Below are positions 48,004-55,942 of a stretch of 64,000 bases of DNA, one piece after another. Below the pieces are notes generated by a model, which was not told the DNA's origin, ran no database searches, and worked only from the letters and a program-made list of their open reading frames with translations. A program made the translations under genes and the position numbers. This stretch comes from Sideroxydans sp. CL21. Lineage in GTDB: Bacteria; Pseudomonadota; Gammaproteobacteria; Burkholderiales; Gallionellaceae. Every line of letters begins with the position of its first letter. The stretch's first letter is position 1. Location of the stretch: the NCBI RefSeq assembly GCF_902459525.1, contig NZ_LR699166.1, forward strand, positions 3,422,501 through 3,486,500. The letters are read 5' to 3'.

Positions 48004-48816
48004 TTAATTCAGTTCCGGCGCATATGCCTTTACCGCCTGTATCGACCACTCCCACAAGCGTTGCGCCAGTTGCTGGTCCAGCGCCTGTGCCGCTGCCGTC
48101 GCCGCAGTGCAATTGCTGAAATATCTTCCCGTCACTTTTTCCACTTCCGGTGAAGTCGCCAGATACACCGAAGTCCGCGCGCCGGTCGCTGCAGATTCCC
48201 CTTGCATGCTGAAAGCCGCATGCAGCAGCTTGGTGCCGACCACGCCCGGATGCAGGCTGTTCGAGGTAAGCCAGGGCGCGCGCCGCGCCAGCTCGTTCGC
48301 AAACAGCATATTGGCCAGTTTGGAATCGGCATAAGCCTGATAGCCGTCGAAATTTTTCTCGCTGTTCATGTCGTCGAATGCAATGTGCCCGCTCTTGTGC
48401 ACCATCGAGCTGACCGTTACCACGCGCGGTGCATCCGACTTCTTCAGCAGCGGCAATAACAGATTGGTCAGCAGAAAATGTGCAAGATGATTTACCGCCA
48501 GCGTCATCTCGAATCCGTCGCGGGAAGTCTTGCGTTCGGTCATGTAAACCCCCGCATTGTTGATCAGCACATCCAGCCGCGGCAATCGCGCAGACAGGTC
48601 CTGCGCCATGCGCGCCACGGCTGCCAGGTCGCCCAGATCGGCGCAGACTATTTCCAGTGGCGCATTGAGCGCAACGGCATGCACGGCGCCCATGGCAGTT
48701 CTCGCCTTTTTCCGGTTGCGCCCATGCAGCACCAGTTCATGTCCCTGCCGCGCCAGTGCCTTTGCGGTTTCCAGGCCGATGCCGTCGGTCGCCCCGGTGA
48801 TGAGTATCGTCTTCAT
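48004..48816 (-). CDS. Short-chain dehydrogenase/reductase
   Basis: 270 residues. Cofactor motif TGATDGIGLETAKAL, NNAGV, and the Ser-Tyr-Lys set (VSSMVH, YADSKLANML). The sequence is most like retinol dehydrogenase/WW-domain oxidoreductase-type SDRs in bacteria, which have broad carbonyl substrates. It starts 2 bp after the acylphosphatase stop and converges on the YqhD-like gene with 2 bp between stops. Confidence 0.88.
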   Translation of the reverse strand: MKTILITGATDGIGLETAKALARQGHELVLHGRNRKKARTAMGAVHAVALNAPLEIVCADLGDLAAVARMAQDLSARLPRLDVLINNAGVYMTERKTSRDGFEMTLAVNHLAHFLLTNLLLPLLKKSDAPRVVTVSSMVHKSGHIAFDDMNSEKNFDGYQAYADSKLANMLFANELARRAPWLTSNSLHPGVVGTKLLHAAFSMQGESAATGARTSVYLATSPEVEKVTGRYFSNCTAATAAAQALDQQLAQRLWEWSIQAVKAYAPELN

Positions 48817-48818
48817 GC

Positions 48819-49109
48819 TCAATTGATGATCTCGAAATTGGTGTAAGCGCCATCCGTCGGATCGATGTCGACACGCTCCACCTGCGCCAGTTGCGGACCG
48901 CGCTGCGCCCAGCGCACGATCGCGTCGACCGCAGCGGGATCGCCGTGTACCACCGCCTCCACCGTCCCGTTGCTGCGGTTCCGCACCCAGCCGGAGATCG
49001 CCAGACTCTCTGCTTCGTGCTGCATCGACTGGCGGAAAAACACGCCTTGCACGCGACCATGGATCACAAGGTGCAATGTTTTCAGGTTGGAAGAAGACTG
49101 GCTGGTCAT
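48819..49109 (-). CDS. acyP: Acylphosphatase
   Basis: 96 residues. Signature IHGRVQGVFFRQSM with the phosphate-binding arginine and WVRNRSNGTVEAV with the catalytic asparagine. It hydrolyses acyl phosphates such as carbamoyl or acetyl phosphate. First gene of a two-gene unit with the SDR. Confidence 0.94.
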   Translation of the reverse strand: MTSQSSSNLKTLHLVIHGRVQGVFFRQSMQHEAESLAISGWVRNRSNGTVEAVVHGDPAAVDAIVRWAQRGPQLAQVERVDIDPTDGAYTNFEIIN

Positions 49110-49245
49110 ATCGGTGCTCCTGCAATTGAGCCATCCTAGCAGTCGGCGCCCGGAATTTAAACAGCATCGGCATCATGTATTGATAATCCCGCCCTGCTGG
49201 CGCATGCTTTGATTTCGTCAACGATGGCTTCCTGAGGAGCACATC

Positions 49246-50564
49246 ATGAACAAGGTTATTGCACTGCTGTTGTCCGGCCTGTTCTTGATCGCCGGGACGT
49301 GTCTGGCCTCATCTGCACCTGTGGTAGTCGTGCTCAACGTGGACGGGGCGATCAGCCCCGGCACCGCCGACTATATCGTGCGCGGCCTGAAATCTGCCGC
49401 AGCCGAATCGGCCCAATTGGTCGTACTGAAGATGGACACGCCGGGTGGGCTGGATACGTCCATGCGCCAGATCATCAAGCAGATCATCGCTTCGCCGGTT
49501 CCTGTTGTTGCCTTTGTCGCACCCGACGGCGCCAGAGCGGCGAGTGCGGGAACCTACATCCTGTACGCCAGCCATATCGCCGCGATGGCGCCCGCCACCA
49601 ACCTGGGCGCGGCCACGCCCGTCATGATCGGCATCGGCGGCCTGCCGGGGTCGGGTGATCAGGCGCACCGACTTCCGCTATGGAGCACAAACTGGTCAAT
49701 GATTCTTCCGCCTACATCCGCAGCCTGGCGCAGATGCGCGGCCGCAATGTCGAATGGGCTGAACAGGCGGTACGGCAAGCCGTGAGCCTGACTGCGGCCG
49801 AAGCCCTGAAGCTCAAGGTCATCGATGTGGTCGCCGACGACGTACCCGACCTGCTGCGCAAACTGGACGGGCGCAAAGTGAAGGTGTTGAATGAAGAGCG
49901 CACACTGAATGTAACCGGAGCCGCCATCGTCAAGCTGGATCCGGACTGGCGGAATCGCGTGCTATCTGCCATCGCGGATCCGAGCCTCGCCTATTTGCTG
50001 ATGCTCGCGGGCGTCCTCGGGATTTTTTTCGAGTTCTCCAATCCGGGCTTCATCTTGCCGGGGGTGATCGGCGCCATTTCCCTGCTGCTCGCGCTGTTCG
50101 CCTTCCAGGTGTTGCCCGTCAACTATGTCGGGCTGGTGCTCATGCTGCTCGGTATTGCTTTCATGACTGCCGAAGCGTTCGTGCCCAGCTTCGGGATACT
50201 CGGCATCGGAGGCATCGCCTCGTTCGTGTTCGGCTCGGTGATGCTGATCGATACCGATGTCTCGGGGTATGGCGTTCCGTGGTCGGTGATCTTGCCGGTC
50301 GCCTTCGCCTGCGCGCTGTTCATTTTCTTTGCGGTCGGCATGGCGCTCAAGGCGCGAAGTCGCCCTGTCGTGAGCGGCCGTGAGGAGTTGATCGGAGGTA
50401 TCGGCGAAGTGCTGGAAGACTTCGACGGCAAGGATGGCCGGGCGCTTGTGCACGGCGAAAACTGGCGCATCGCAAGCAAGCAGCCGCTGAGCCAAGGACA
50501 ACGCGTCAGGGTCGTTCGCATGAACGGGCTGATTCTGGAGGTGGAGCCTGAAAGACAGGTATGA
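49246..50564 (+). pseudogene. nfeD: Membrane serine protease NfeD (ClpP-class), frameshifted
   Basis: Two frames together make a full NfeD1b. The first (49246-49785) has a signal peptide and the ClpP-like part with MDTPGGLDTSMRQI and the serine loop ARAASAGTYILYAS. The second (ATG at 49680 to 50564) has AMEHKLVNDSSAYIRSLAQ, four membrane segments and the C-terminal OB-like NfeD domain. The frame changes at 49656-49662: one extra base there would join GLPGSGD directly to SGAPTSAMEHK. So a single-base deletion, or a sequencing error, splits the gene. It precedes slipin, its usual partner. Confidence 0.8.
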
Positions 50565-50664
50565 ATGATTGGATAAATACCGAACAAGTTCTCTCTCCCG
50601 AAGGGAGAGAAACAGACTTATTGAGGTTTCCATAATTGGTGACAACACACGAAACTTGTTATCT

Positions 50665-50778
50665 CGTCATTCCGGCGAAGGCCGGAATCCAGCGGGTTTA
50701 TTCAACATGCTTTTAGCTTTTGTCCCGCGTTGCGGGAGTTTGTTTTCTGACTGGATTCCGGCCTTCGCCGGAATGACG
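50665..50778. repeat. Inverted-repeat element with 28-bp arms
   Basis: Arms 50665-50692 and 50751-50778 are exact reverse complements (left arm begins CGTCATTCCGGCGAAGG). Between them is a 58-bp spacer with its own CCCGC/GCGGG hairpin. The arm sequence belongs to a motif very common between genes in proteobacteria. A further hairpin TCTCTCCC-GAA-GGGAGAGA lies at 50592-50610. The element sits between nfeD and slipin and probably affects their joint transcription. Confidence 0.85.
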
Positions 50779-50858
50779 ATAGTTCACAAATTTTGTGTAA
50801 TTAATTATGGAAAGATCAATAATCATTTTTTTCTGATACTTTCGATAAGGAGAATGAC

Positions 50859-51629
50859 ATGGATCTGAATTTGAGTTTCGGCGTTGTTGTGTTGCTGATC
50901 GCGTTGCTGGCGTTCTCAAGCCTGAAGATCTTTCGCGAATATGAGCGCGGCGTTGTCTTTATGCTGGGACGTTTCTGGAAGGTGAAAGGACCGGGACTGA
51001 TCGTCCTCATCCCCGGCATCCAGCAGGTGGTCAGGGTCGACCTTCGGACCATCGTGCTTGAGGTGCCGACCCAGGATGTGATCTCGCGCGATAACGTTTC
51101 GGTGAAGGTCAGCGCGGTGGTGTATCTGCGCGTCATCGATCCGCAAAAAGCGATCATCCAGGTCGAGAACTATCTCAACGCCACCAGCCAACTGGCACAG
51201 ACCATGTTGCGCTCGGTACTGGGCAAGCATCAGCTGGACGACATGCTGGCAGAGCGGGAGAAACTGAACAAGGACATACAGGAAGCGCTGGATGCGCAGA
51301 CCGATTCATGGGGAATCAAGGTCGCCAACGTCGAGATCAAGCAAGTCGACCTGACCGAATCCATGATACGGGCCATCGCAAGACAGGCCGAAGCGGAACG
51401 CGAGCGGCGTGCGAAGGTCATTCATGCCGAGGGTGAGTTGCAGGCTTCGGAAAAATTGTTCCAGGCTGCGAAGATCCTTGCGCAGGAACCGCAGGCAATC
51501 CAGTTGCGCTATCTGGAAACGCTGACGGTCATCGGCGCGGACAAGAACACGACCATCATATTTCCGTTGCCCATGGATCTCATCACCCCGTTCCTGGAAA
51601 AGGCCAAATCAAACCGGAGCCAAGCGTAA
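50859..51629 (+). CDS. Slipin (stomatin/prohibitin homologue, SPFH family)
   Basis: 256 residues. One N-terminal membrane segment (LSFGVVVLLIALLAFSSL), then the SPFH domain (FREYERGVVFMLGRF, VEVPTQDVISRDNVSVKVSA) and a coiled coil rich in Ala/Glu/Arg (RQAEAERERRAKVIHAEGE). Forms membrane scaffolds. NfeD1b proteases cleave slipins, so these two normally work together, but here the NfeD frame is broken. A GGAG ribosome-binding site precedes the ATG. Confidence 0.93.
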   Translation: MDLNLSFGVVVLLIALLAFSSLKIFREYERGVVFMLGRFWKVKGPGLIVLIPGIQQVVRVDLRTIVLEVPTQDVISRDNVSVKVSAVVYLRVIDPQKAIIQVENYLNATSQLAQTMLRSVLGKHQLDDMLAEREKLNKDIQEALDAQTDSWGIKVANVEIKQVDLTESMIRAIARQAEAERERRAKVIHAEGELQASEKLFQAAKILAQEPQAIQLRYLETLTVIGADKNTTIIFPLPMDLITPFLEKAKSNRSQA

Positions 51630-51745
51630 GGACGGCATTTTTTGTGGGGAAGATGGCGGGCAGGCATGATGCTTGTCTTGCATCAGATTCGATGCAACTT
51701 TCCATGTGCATGAGCGCATGGAAAGGCCGGTGGCATTCGTAAATA

Positions 51746-52420
51746 CTACCTCCTGAACAACCTCGCCTTGGGCAGCCAAAGCTTGTTTTCCTGATCGTCT
51801 TCCGCGGCCACATAAATACTGCTGCTATCCTCCGGGCTATACAGCACAACCAGTTTCATATCCCGCCTGCCTTTGTAGCATTTGGACATGGCTTCTTCGA
51901 ATGACGAAACGCCCGCTTTCGCCCGGTATTTATCCAGCAGCAATTTATCGTCCCCCTCGACTGCGGGCTCGCCGGTCTTGCCGGATATTAGCGGAGCAAC
52001 CTCTGCATACCGTGCCTGCTTGACCATCACACCCAGAACAAAATTTGCGTACTCTGAAAGCTCGCTGCTTTTGCACAGATAGAACGGTTCCTGCTGCGTT
52101 GCGTATGAAACGGCTTTCGTTCCTGCCGGACATTCGGAGTCCTGACAACTTGAGGGGGCCGGCGAAACGTCAGCCGCATTGCTACCGGAAGGCTGATCCG
52201 GATTTGTCTCGTTGGACAGATCATTATTTTGCGACCACAAAAAAAGAATAATCAGCAGCACAACCAGAATGATCAATCCGATTCCCGCGTATCTGGAAAC
52301 CCCTTGCTGTGCACTCAAATCGCCCTGCACGCCTCCTGGATTTTTCTCACCGCAATAGGGACAGGACTCGGCACTTGAGTCGACGATTTTCTTGCATTTC
52401 TTGCAGGTTATTAATGACAT
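51746..52420 (-). CDS. Membrane protein with N-terminal zinc ribbon
   Basis: 224 residues. A zinc ribbon of two CxxC pairs (CKKCKK and CPYCGEK) at residues 5-25, a membrane segment at about 45-63 (YAGIGLIILVVLLIILFLW), an acidic Ser/Pro/Asn linker and an extracytoplasmic domain with several cysteines. Family and function not recognised beyond the ribbon. I chose the ATG at 52420; one at 52429 is equally possible. Confidence 0.65.
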   Translation of the reverse strand: MSLITCKKCKKIVDSSAESCPYCGEKNPGGVQGDLSAQQGVSRYAGIGLIILVVLLIILFLWSQNNDLSNETNPDQPSGSNAADVSPAPSSCQDSECPAGTKAVSYATQQEPFYLCKSSELSEYANFVLGVMVKQARYAEVAPLISGKTGEPAVEGDDKLLLDKYRAKAGVSSFEEAMSKCYKGRRDMKLVVLYSPEDSSSIYVAAEDDQENKLWLPKARLFRR

Positions 52421-52730
52421 CAAAATCATCCGGAACCGTCAGGTCCAAAATTTATCAGCAAAGCTTGCATAAGGCTATACAGCACAGGTCACGATGACAG
52501 CCGACACCGGAAACAGGCCGCAGACGTCATGCCAACGTTAAAGGAAGGTTAAAGTCCGACAAAAATTCTGATTTGTTGCGAAACAGCCGAGCATATTCGT
52601 CAACAATCTTTTAGGATAGACGTTGTATGTTTGTCAGCGAAAAAAGTTGATACTCGGAGGTCTGAATCAACAAAGCTGCCATATCCTTAACCGTTGCCTG
52701 GTTTAGTAGAAATATTTCTTAGGGGGAAAA
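52421..52730. other. Divergent promoter region (310 bp)
   Basis: Separates the zinc-ribbon gene (minus) from the cytochrome c gene (plus). No gene or structured RNA recognised. An AGGGGG ribosome-binding site for the cytochrome lies at its right end. Confidence 0.5.
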
Positions 52731-53099
52731 ATGAAATCCATCATCGTAAGCATGGCAGCAACCGCAGCAATCATGATCGCCGGCAATACCCTTGCAGTAG
52801 ATATGCCGCCGCTGGCAAAAGAACTCAACTGCGTCGCCTGCCACGCGATCGACCACAAGGTAGTCGGTCCGGCATGGCGCGACGTGGCCAACAGATACAC
52901 AGGCAAGGGCGTCACCACCTATACCTACAGAGGCAAGGAATACCCGCTGATCGAAGGCCTGGTGATGAAAGTATCCAAAGGCGGATCCGGCAACTGGGGA
53001 TCCATGCCCATGCCTGCCAATGACCTGGCCGGTGCCAAGAGAGCCAAGATCGAGGAGCTGGTAAGGTTCGAGCAAAGCCTGGCCACGACCCATCCATAA
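52731..53099 (+). CDS. Small periplasmic c-type cytochrome
   Basis: 122 residues. Signal peptide to about residue 22, a single heme site CVACH at about 34-38 and an axial Met in WGSMPMPANDL. The c551/c552-like fold with VGPAWRDVANRY. A periplasmic electron carrier; possible partners are terminal oxidases or nitrite reductase, none nearby. AGGGGGAAAA precedes the ATG and a terminator follows, so it is monocistronic and probably strongly expressed. Confidence 0.92.
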   Translation: MKSIIVSMAATAAIMIAGNTLAVDMPPLAKELNCVACHAIDHKVVGPAWRDVANRYTGKGVTTYTYRGKEYPLIEGLVMKVSKGGSGNWGSMPMPANDLAGAKRAKIEELVRFEQSLATTHP

Positions 53100-53128
53100 A
53101 TAGATTTTAAAACGCGATACCCCGAGAC

Positions 53129-53152
53129 AAGCCGGCTCAATGCCGGCTTTCT
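53129..53152 (+). terminator. Terminator after the cytochrome c gene
   Basis: AAGCCGGC - TCAAT - GCCGGCTT followed by TCTTG: 8-bp stem, 30 bp after the cytochrome stop. Confidence 0.75.
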
Positions 53153-53316
53153 TGCTTTCGATGCGCACCAAATACAAGCGCGCCCTGAGGATCAAACCGA
53201 CGACCGGTTATGCCAACAATAGCGAAGGGGACTCGTCTCTCTGTTACTCTGTCCGGTAAAATAGGCCGCCCAAAGGCGCCCTATTACGGAAATACCAGTT
53301 ACCAATCAATCAGATA

Positions 53317-55275
53317 ATGGCTACTTACAACGAAGCAAGTTTCAAAGTCTTACGCGGTCTGGAGCCGGTGCGGCAACGCCCCGGCATGTATACCAACCTG
53401 GAATCGCCCAACCACATCATCGCCGAGGTAGTGGATAACGCCTGCGACGAAGCGCTCGCGGGATACGCGAAGAACATCGTCGTCACGGCACACAGCGATG
53501 GCTCGATCTCTGTCTCTGACGACGGACGCGGCATCCCGGTGGGCATCCACAAGGAAGAAGGCCGCTCGGTGGTCGAGGTCGCCTTCACCGTGCTGCACTC
53601 GGGCGGCAAGTTCGACAAGGAAAAAGGTGGTGCCTACCAATTCGCCGGTGGCCTGCACGGCGTGGGCGTGGCGGTGACCAATGCACTGTCGAAGATAGTG
53701 GAAGTCACGGTATTCCGCGACGGCGGGCAGCACGAGTTGCGTTTCATCGAAGGCGTCGCCGAAGCGCCGCTGAAGAAGACCGCCTCTTGCCCCAAGACCA
53801 AGACCGGCACTTCCGTACGCGCCTGGCCCAACCCAAAATATTTCGACGCACCCAACGTCAACCTCGCACAGTTCGAGCACTCGCTGCGCTCGAAGGCCGT
53901 GCTGCTGCCCGGCGTTACCATCACGCTGAATCTGGAAAAGACCGGCGAGACCAAATCGTGGACCTATGCCGACGGCCTGCGCGGCTATCTGGCGGAATCG
54001 CTTTCCGAATTCGAACTGACCACGCCCATCCTGTTGCAGGAAAAATTCGCGCGCAAGGACGACAACAGCGGCTTTGCCGAAGGCGAAGGCGCCACCTGGG
54101 CGCTAACATGGAGCGCCGAAGGCAACGTGGTGCGCGAATCCTACGTCAACCTGATCCCCACTCCCTCCGGCGGTACGCATGAGTCCGGCCTGCGCGAAGG
54201 TATTTTCAATTCGGTGAAATCGTTCGCCGAATTGCACGGCCTGCTGCCCAAAGGCGTGAAGCTGGTGGCGGAAGACGTGTTCTCGCGTTCCAGCTTCGTG
54301 CTCTCCGCCAAAGTGCTGGACCCGCAATTCCAGGGCCAGACCAAAGAGAAACTGGTGTCGCGCGAAGCGCTGCGCCTGGTTTCTTCCATGATCAAGGACC
54401 CGCTCGACCTGTGGCTGAACGAGCACATCGACGACGGAAAGAAGATCGTCGAACTCGCCATCCAGCAGGCGCAGGCGCGTTTGCGCTCGGCACAGAAAGT
54501 CGAAAAGAAAAAAGGCTCCAGCGTCGCCGTGCTGCCCGGCAAGCTCACCGATTGCAGCTCCAGCGATTCCACCCGCACCGAACTGTTCCTGGTCGAGGGC
54601 GATTCCGCCGGCGGTTCTGCCAAGCAGGGACGCAACAAGGAATTCCAGGCCGTGCTGCCACTGCGCGGCAAAGTGCTAAACACCTTCGAGGTGGAGAAAG
54701 ACCGCCTGTTCGCCAACAACGAGATCCACGACATCGCCGTCGCCATCGGCGTCGACCCGCATGCGCCGACGGATACCGTCGACCTCTCCGGCCTGCGCTA
54801 CAACGCCATCCTGATCATGGCCGATGCCGACGTGGACGGTTCGCACATCTCCACGCTGCTGCTCACGCTGTTCTACCGACATTTCTACAAGGTGGTCGAA
54901 GCGGGCAAGATCTACATCGCGCAACCGCCGCTGTTCCGCATTGATGTGCCTGCACATGGCAAGAAGCAGGCGAGCAAGGTCTATGCGCTGAACGAAGCCG
55001 AGATGAACGGCATCCTCGACCGGTTGCGCAAGGAAAAAGTCCGCGAAGGCAGCTGGTCGATCTCGCGATTTAAAGGCTTGGGCGAGATGAGTCCGGAACA
55101 GCTGTGGGATACAACGCTGAATCCGGATACACGGCGTGCGCTGTGTGTGAAGGCGGATCTGGCTTCGTTCAAATCCACGATGGGGATCTTCAACATGCTG
55201 ATGGGCAAGCAGGAGGCTTCGACCCGCAGGGCGTGGCTGGAGTATCACGGGAATGAGGTTGAGGTGGATATTTGA
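53317..55275 (+). CDS. parE: DNA topoisomerase IV subunit B
   Basis: 652 residues. GHKL ATPase motifs (EVVDNACDEALAGYA, DDGRGIPVG, GLHGVGVAVTNALS), the transducer domain and the Toprim domain with EGDSAGGSAKQGRNK and DADVDGSHI. The length and lack of the gyrase insertion assign ParE. It decatenates chromosomes with ParC. In the leader, ATAGGCCGCC-CAAA-GGCGCCCTAT (53261-53284) forms a near-perfect hairpin just before the start. Confidence 0.96.
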   Translation: MATYNEASFKVLRGLEPVRQRPGMYTNLESPNHIIAEVVDNACDEALAGYAKNIVVTAHSDGSISVSDDGRGIPVGIHKEEGRSVVEVAFTVLHSGGKFDKEKGGAYQFAGGLHGVGVAVTNALSKIVEVTVFRDGGQHELRFIEGVAEAPLKKTASCPKTKTGTSVRAWPNPKYFDAPNVNLAQFEHSLRSKAVLLPGVTITLNLEKTGETKSWTYADGLRGYLAESLSEFELTTPILLQEKFARKDDNSGFAEGEGATWALTWSAEGNVVRESYVNLIPTPSGGTHESGLREGIFNSVKSFAELHGLLPKGVKLVAEDVFSRSSFVLSAKVLDPQFQGQTKEKLVSREALRLVSSMIKDPLDLWLNEHIDDGKKIVELAIQQAQARLRSAQKVEKKKGSSVAVLPGKLTDCSSSDSTRTELFLVEGDSAGGSAKQGRNKEFQAVLPLRGKVLNTFEVEKDRLFANNEIHDIAVAIGVDPHAPTDTVDLSGLRYNAILIMADADVDGSHISTLLLTLFYRHFYKVVEAGKIYIAQPPLFRIDVPAHGKKQASKVYALNEAEMNGILDRLRKEKVREGSWSISRFKGLGEMSPEQLWDTTLNPDTRRALCVKADLASFKSTMGIFNMLMGKQEASTRRAWLEYHGNEVEVDI

Positions 55276-55282
55276 TACAACA

Positions 55283-55392
55283 CCATCCCCTCCCCCATGC
55301 AGGGGGAGGGTTAGGGTGGGGGTAGAAACTGGAGCATCGGATAGCTCGATATTCACCCCCATCCCGGCCTTCCCCCTGAGAAGGGGAAGGAG
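55283..55392. repeat. ~110-bp repeat, left copy flanking the DUF559 gene
   Basis: Starts with the foldback CCCTCCCCCATGCAGGGGGA, continues GGGTTAGGGTGGGGG, then a middle with GATAGCTCGATATTCACCCC and ends with CTTCCCCCTGAGAAGGGGAAG, a second foldback. It matches the copy at 55786-55893 nearly base for base. It starts ~7 bp after the parE stop and ends 21 bp before the DUF559 start. Confidence 0.9.
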
Positions 55393-55413
55393 AGATAAGG
55401 AGGGCAGGCTTCG

Positions 55414-55812
55414 ATGCCGGACAGGAGAAGGATTCTTCCGATCACAACCGCAAGAGCGAGGTCGCTGCGCAGCAACATGACCGATGTTGAGCGCAGGCTT
55501 TGGAGCGCGATCCGGGGAAAACAACTTGAAGGCTGCAGCTTCCGACGCCAGCACGCGATAGGCGCTTATATTGCGGACTTTGCGTGTGTGGAAAGAATGC
55601 TGGTGATCGAACTGGATGGCGGACAGCACCAGGACCAGAAAACTTACGATGACACCAGGAGCGGCTATTTGAACCAACAGGGCTGGCAAGTAGTGCGCTT
55701 CTGGAACAACGAAGTGCTGGAAAATCTGGACGGGGTGCTTGAAGTAATAGTGGAGAAGCTAAAAAGCACACCCAACACCGACATTCCCTCCCCCATGCAG
55801 GGGGAGGGTTAG
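55414..55812 (+). CDS. DUF559 endonuclease-like protein
   Basis: 132 residues. The DUF559/Vsr-like fold is visible: TDVERRLWSAIRGKQLEG, FRRQHAIGAYIADFACVE and LVIELDGGQHQDQKTYDD, with the ELDGGQH nuclease-like motif intact, then VVRFWNNEVLENLDGV. The last ~11 codons and the stop are inside the right-hand repeat copy, so repeat and gene move or evolved as a unit. Function unknown; family members lie scattered next to such repeats in many proteobacteria. It splits parE from parC. Confidence 0.85.
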   Translation: MPDRRRILPITTARARSLRSNMTDVERRLWSAIRGKQLEGCSFRRQHAIGAYIADFACVERMLVIELDGGQHQDQKTYDDTRSGYLNQQGWQVVRFWNNEVLENLDGVLEVIVEKLKSTPNTDIPSPMQGEG

Positions 55813-55893
55813 GGTGGGGGGGTAGAAACTTGGAGCGCCGGTTAGCTCGAAATTCACCCCCATCCCCGCCTTCCCCCTGTGAGGGGGAAGGAG
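55786..55893. repeat. ~108-bp repeat, right copy flanking the DUF559 gene
   Basis: Same order of parts as the copy at 55283-55392: CCCTCCCCCATGCAGGGGGA foldback, GGGTTAGGGTGGGGG, TTAGCTCGAAATTCACCCCC and CTTCCCCCTGTGAGGGGGAAG. Differences are a few substitutions and short G-run length changes. It provides the DUF559 stop codon and ends ~50 bp before parC. Confidence 0.9.
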
Positions 55894-55942
55894 TTAGAAA
55901 CAGTGAAGTGAACATTAATAACCGCACCAACAACGAACAACC

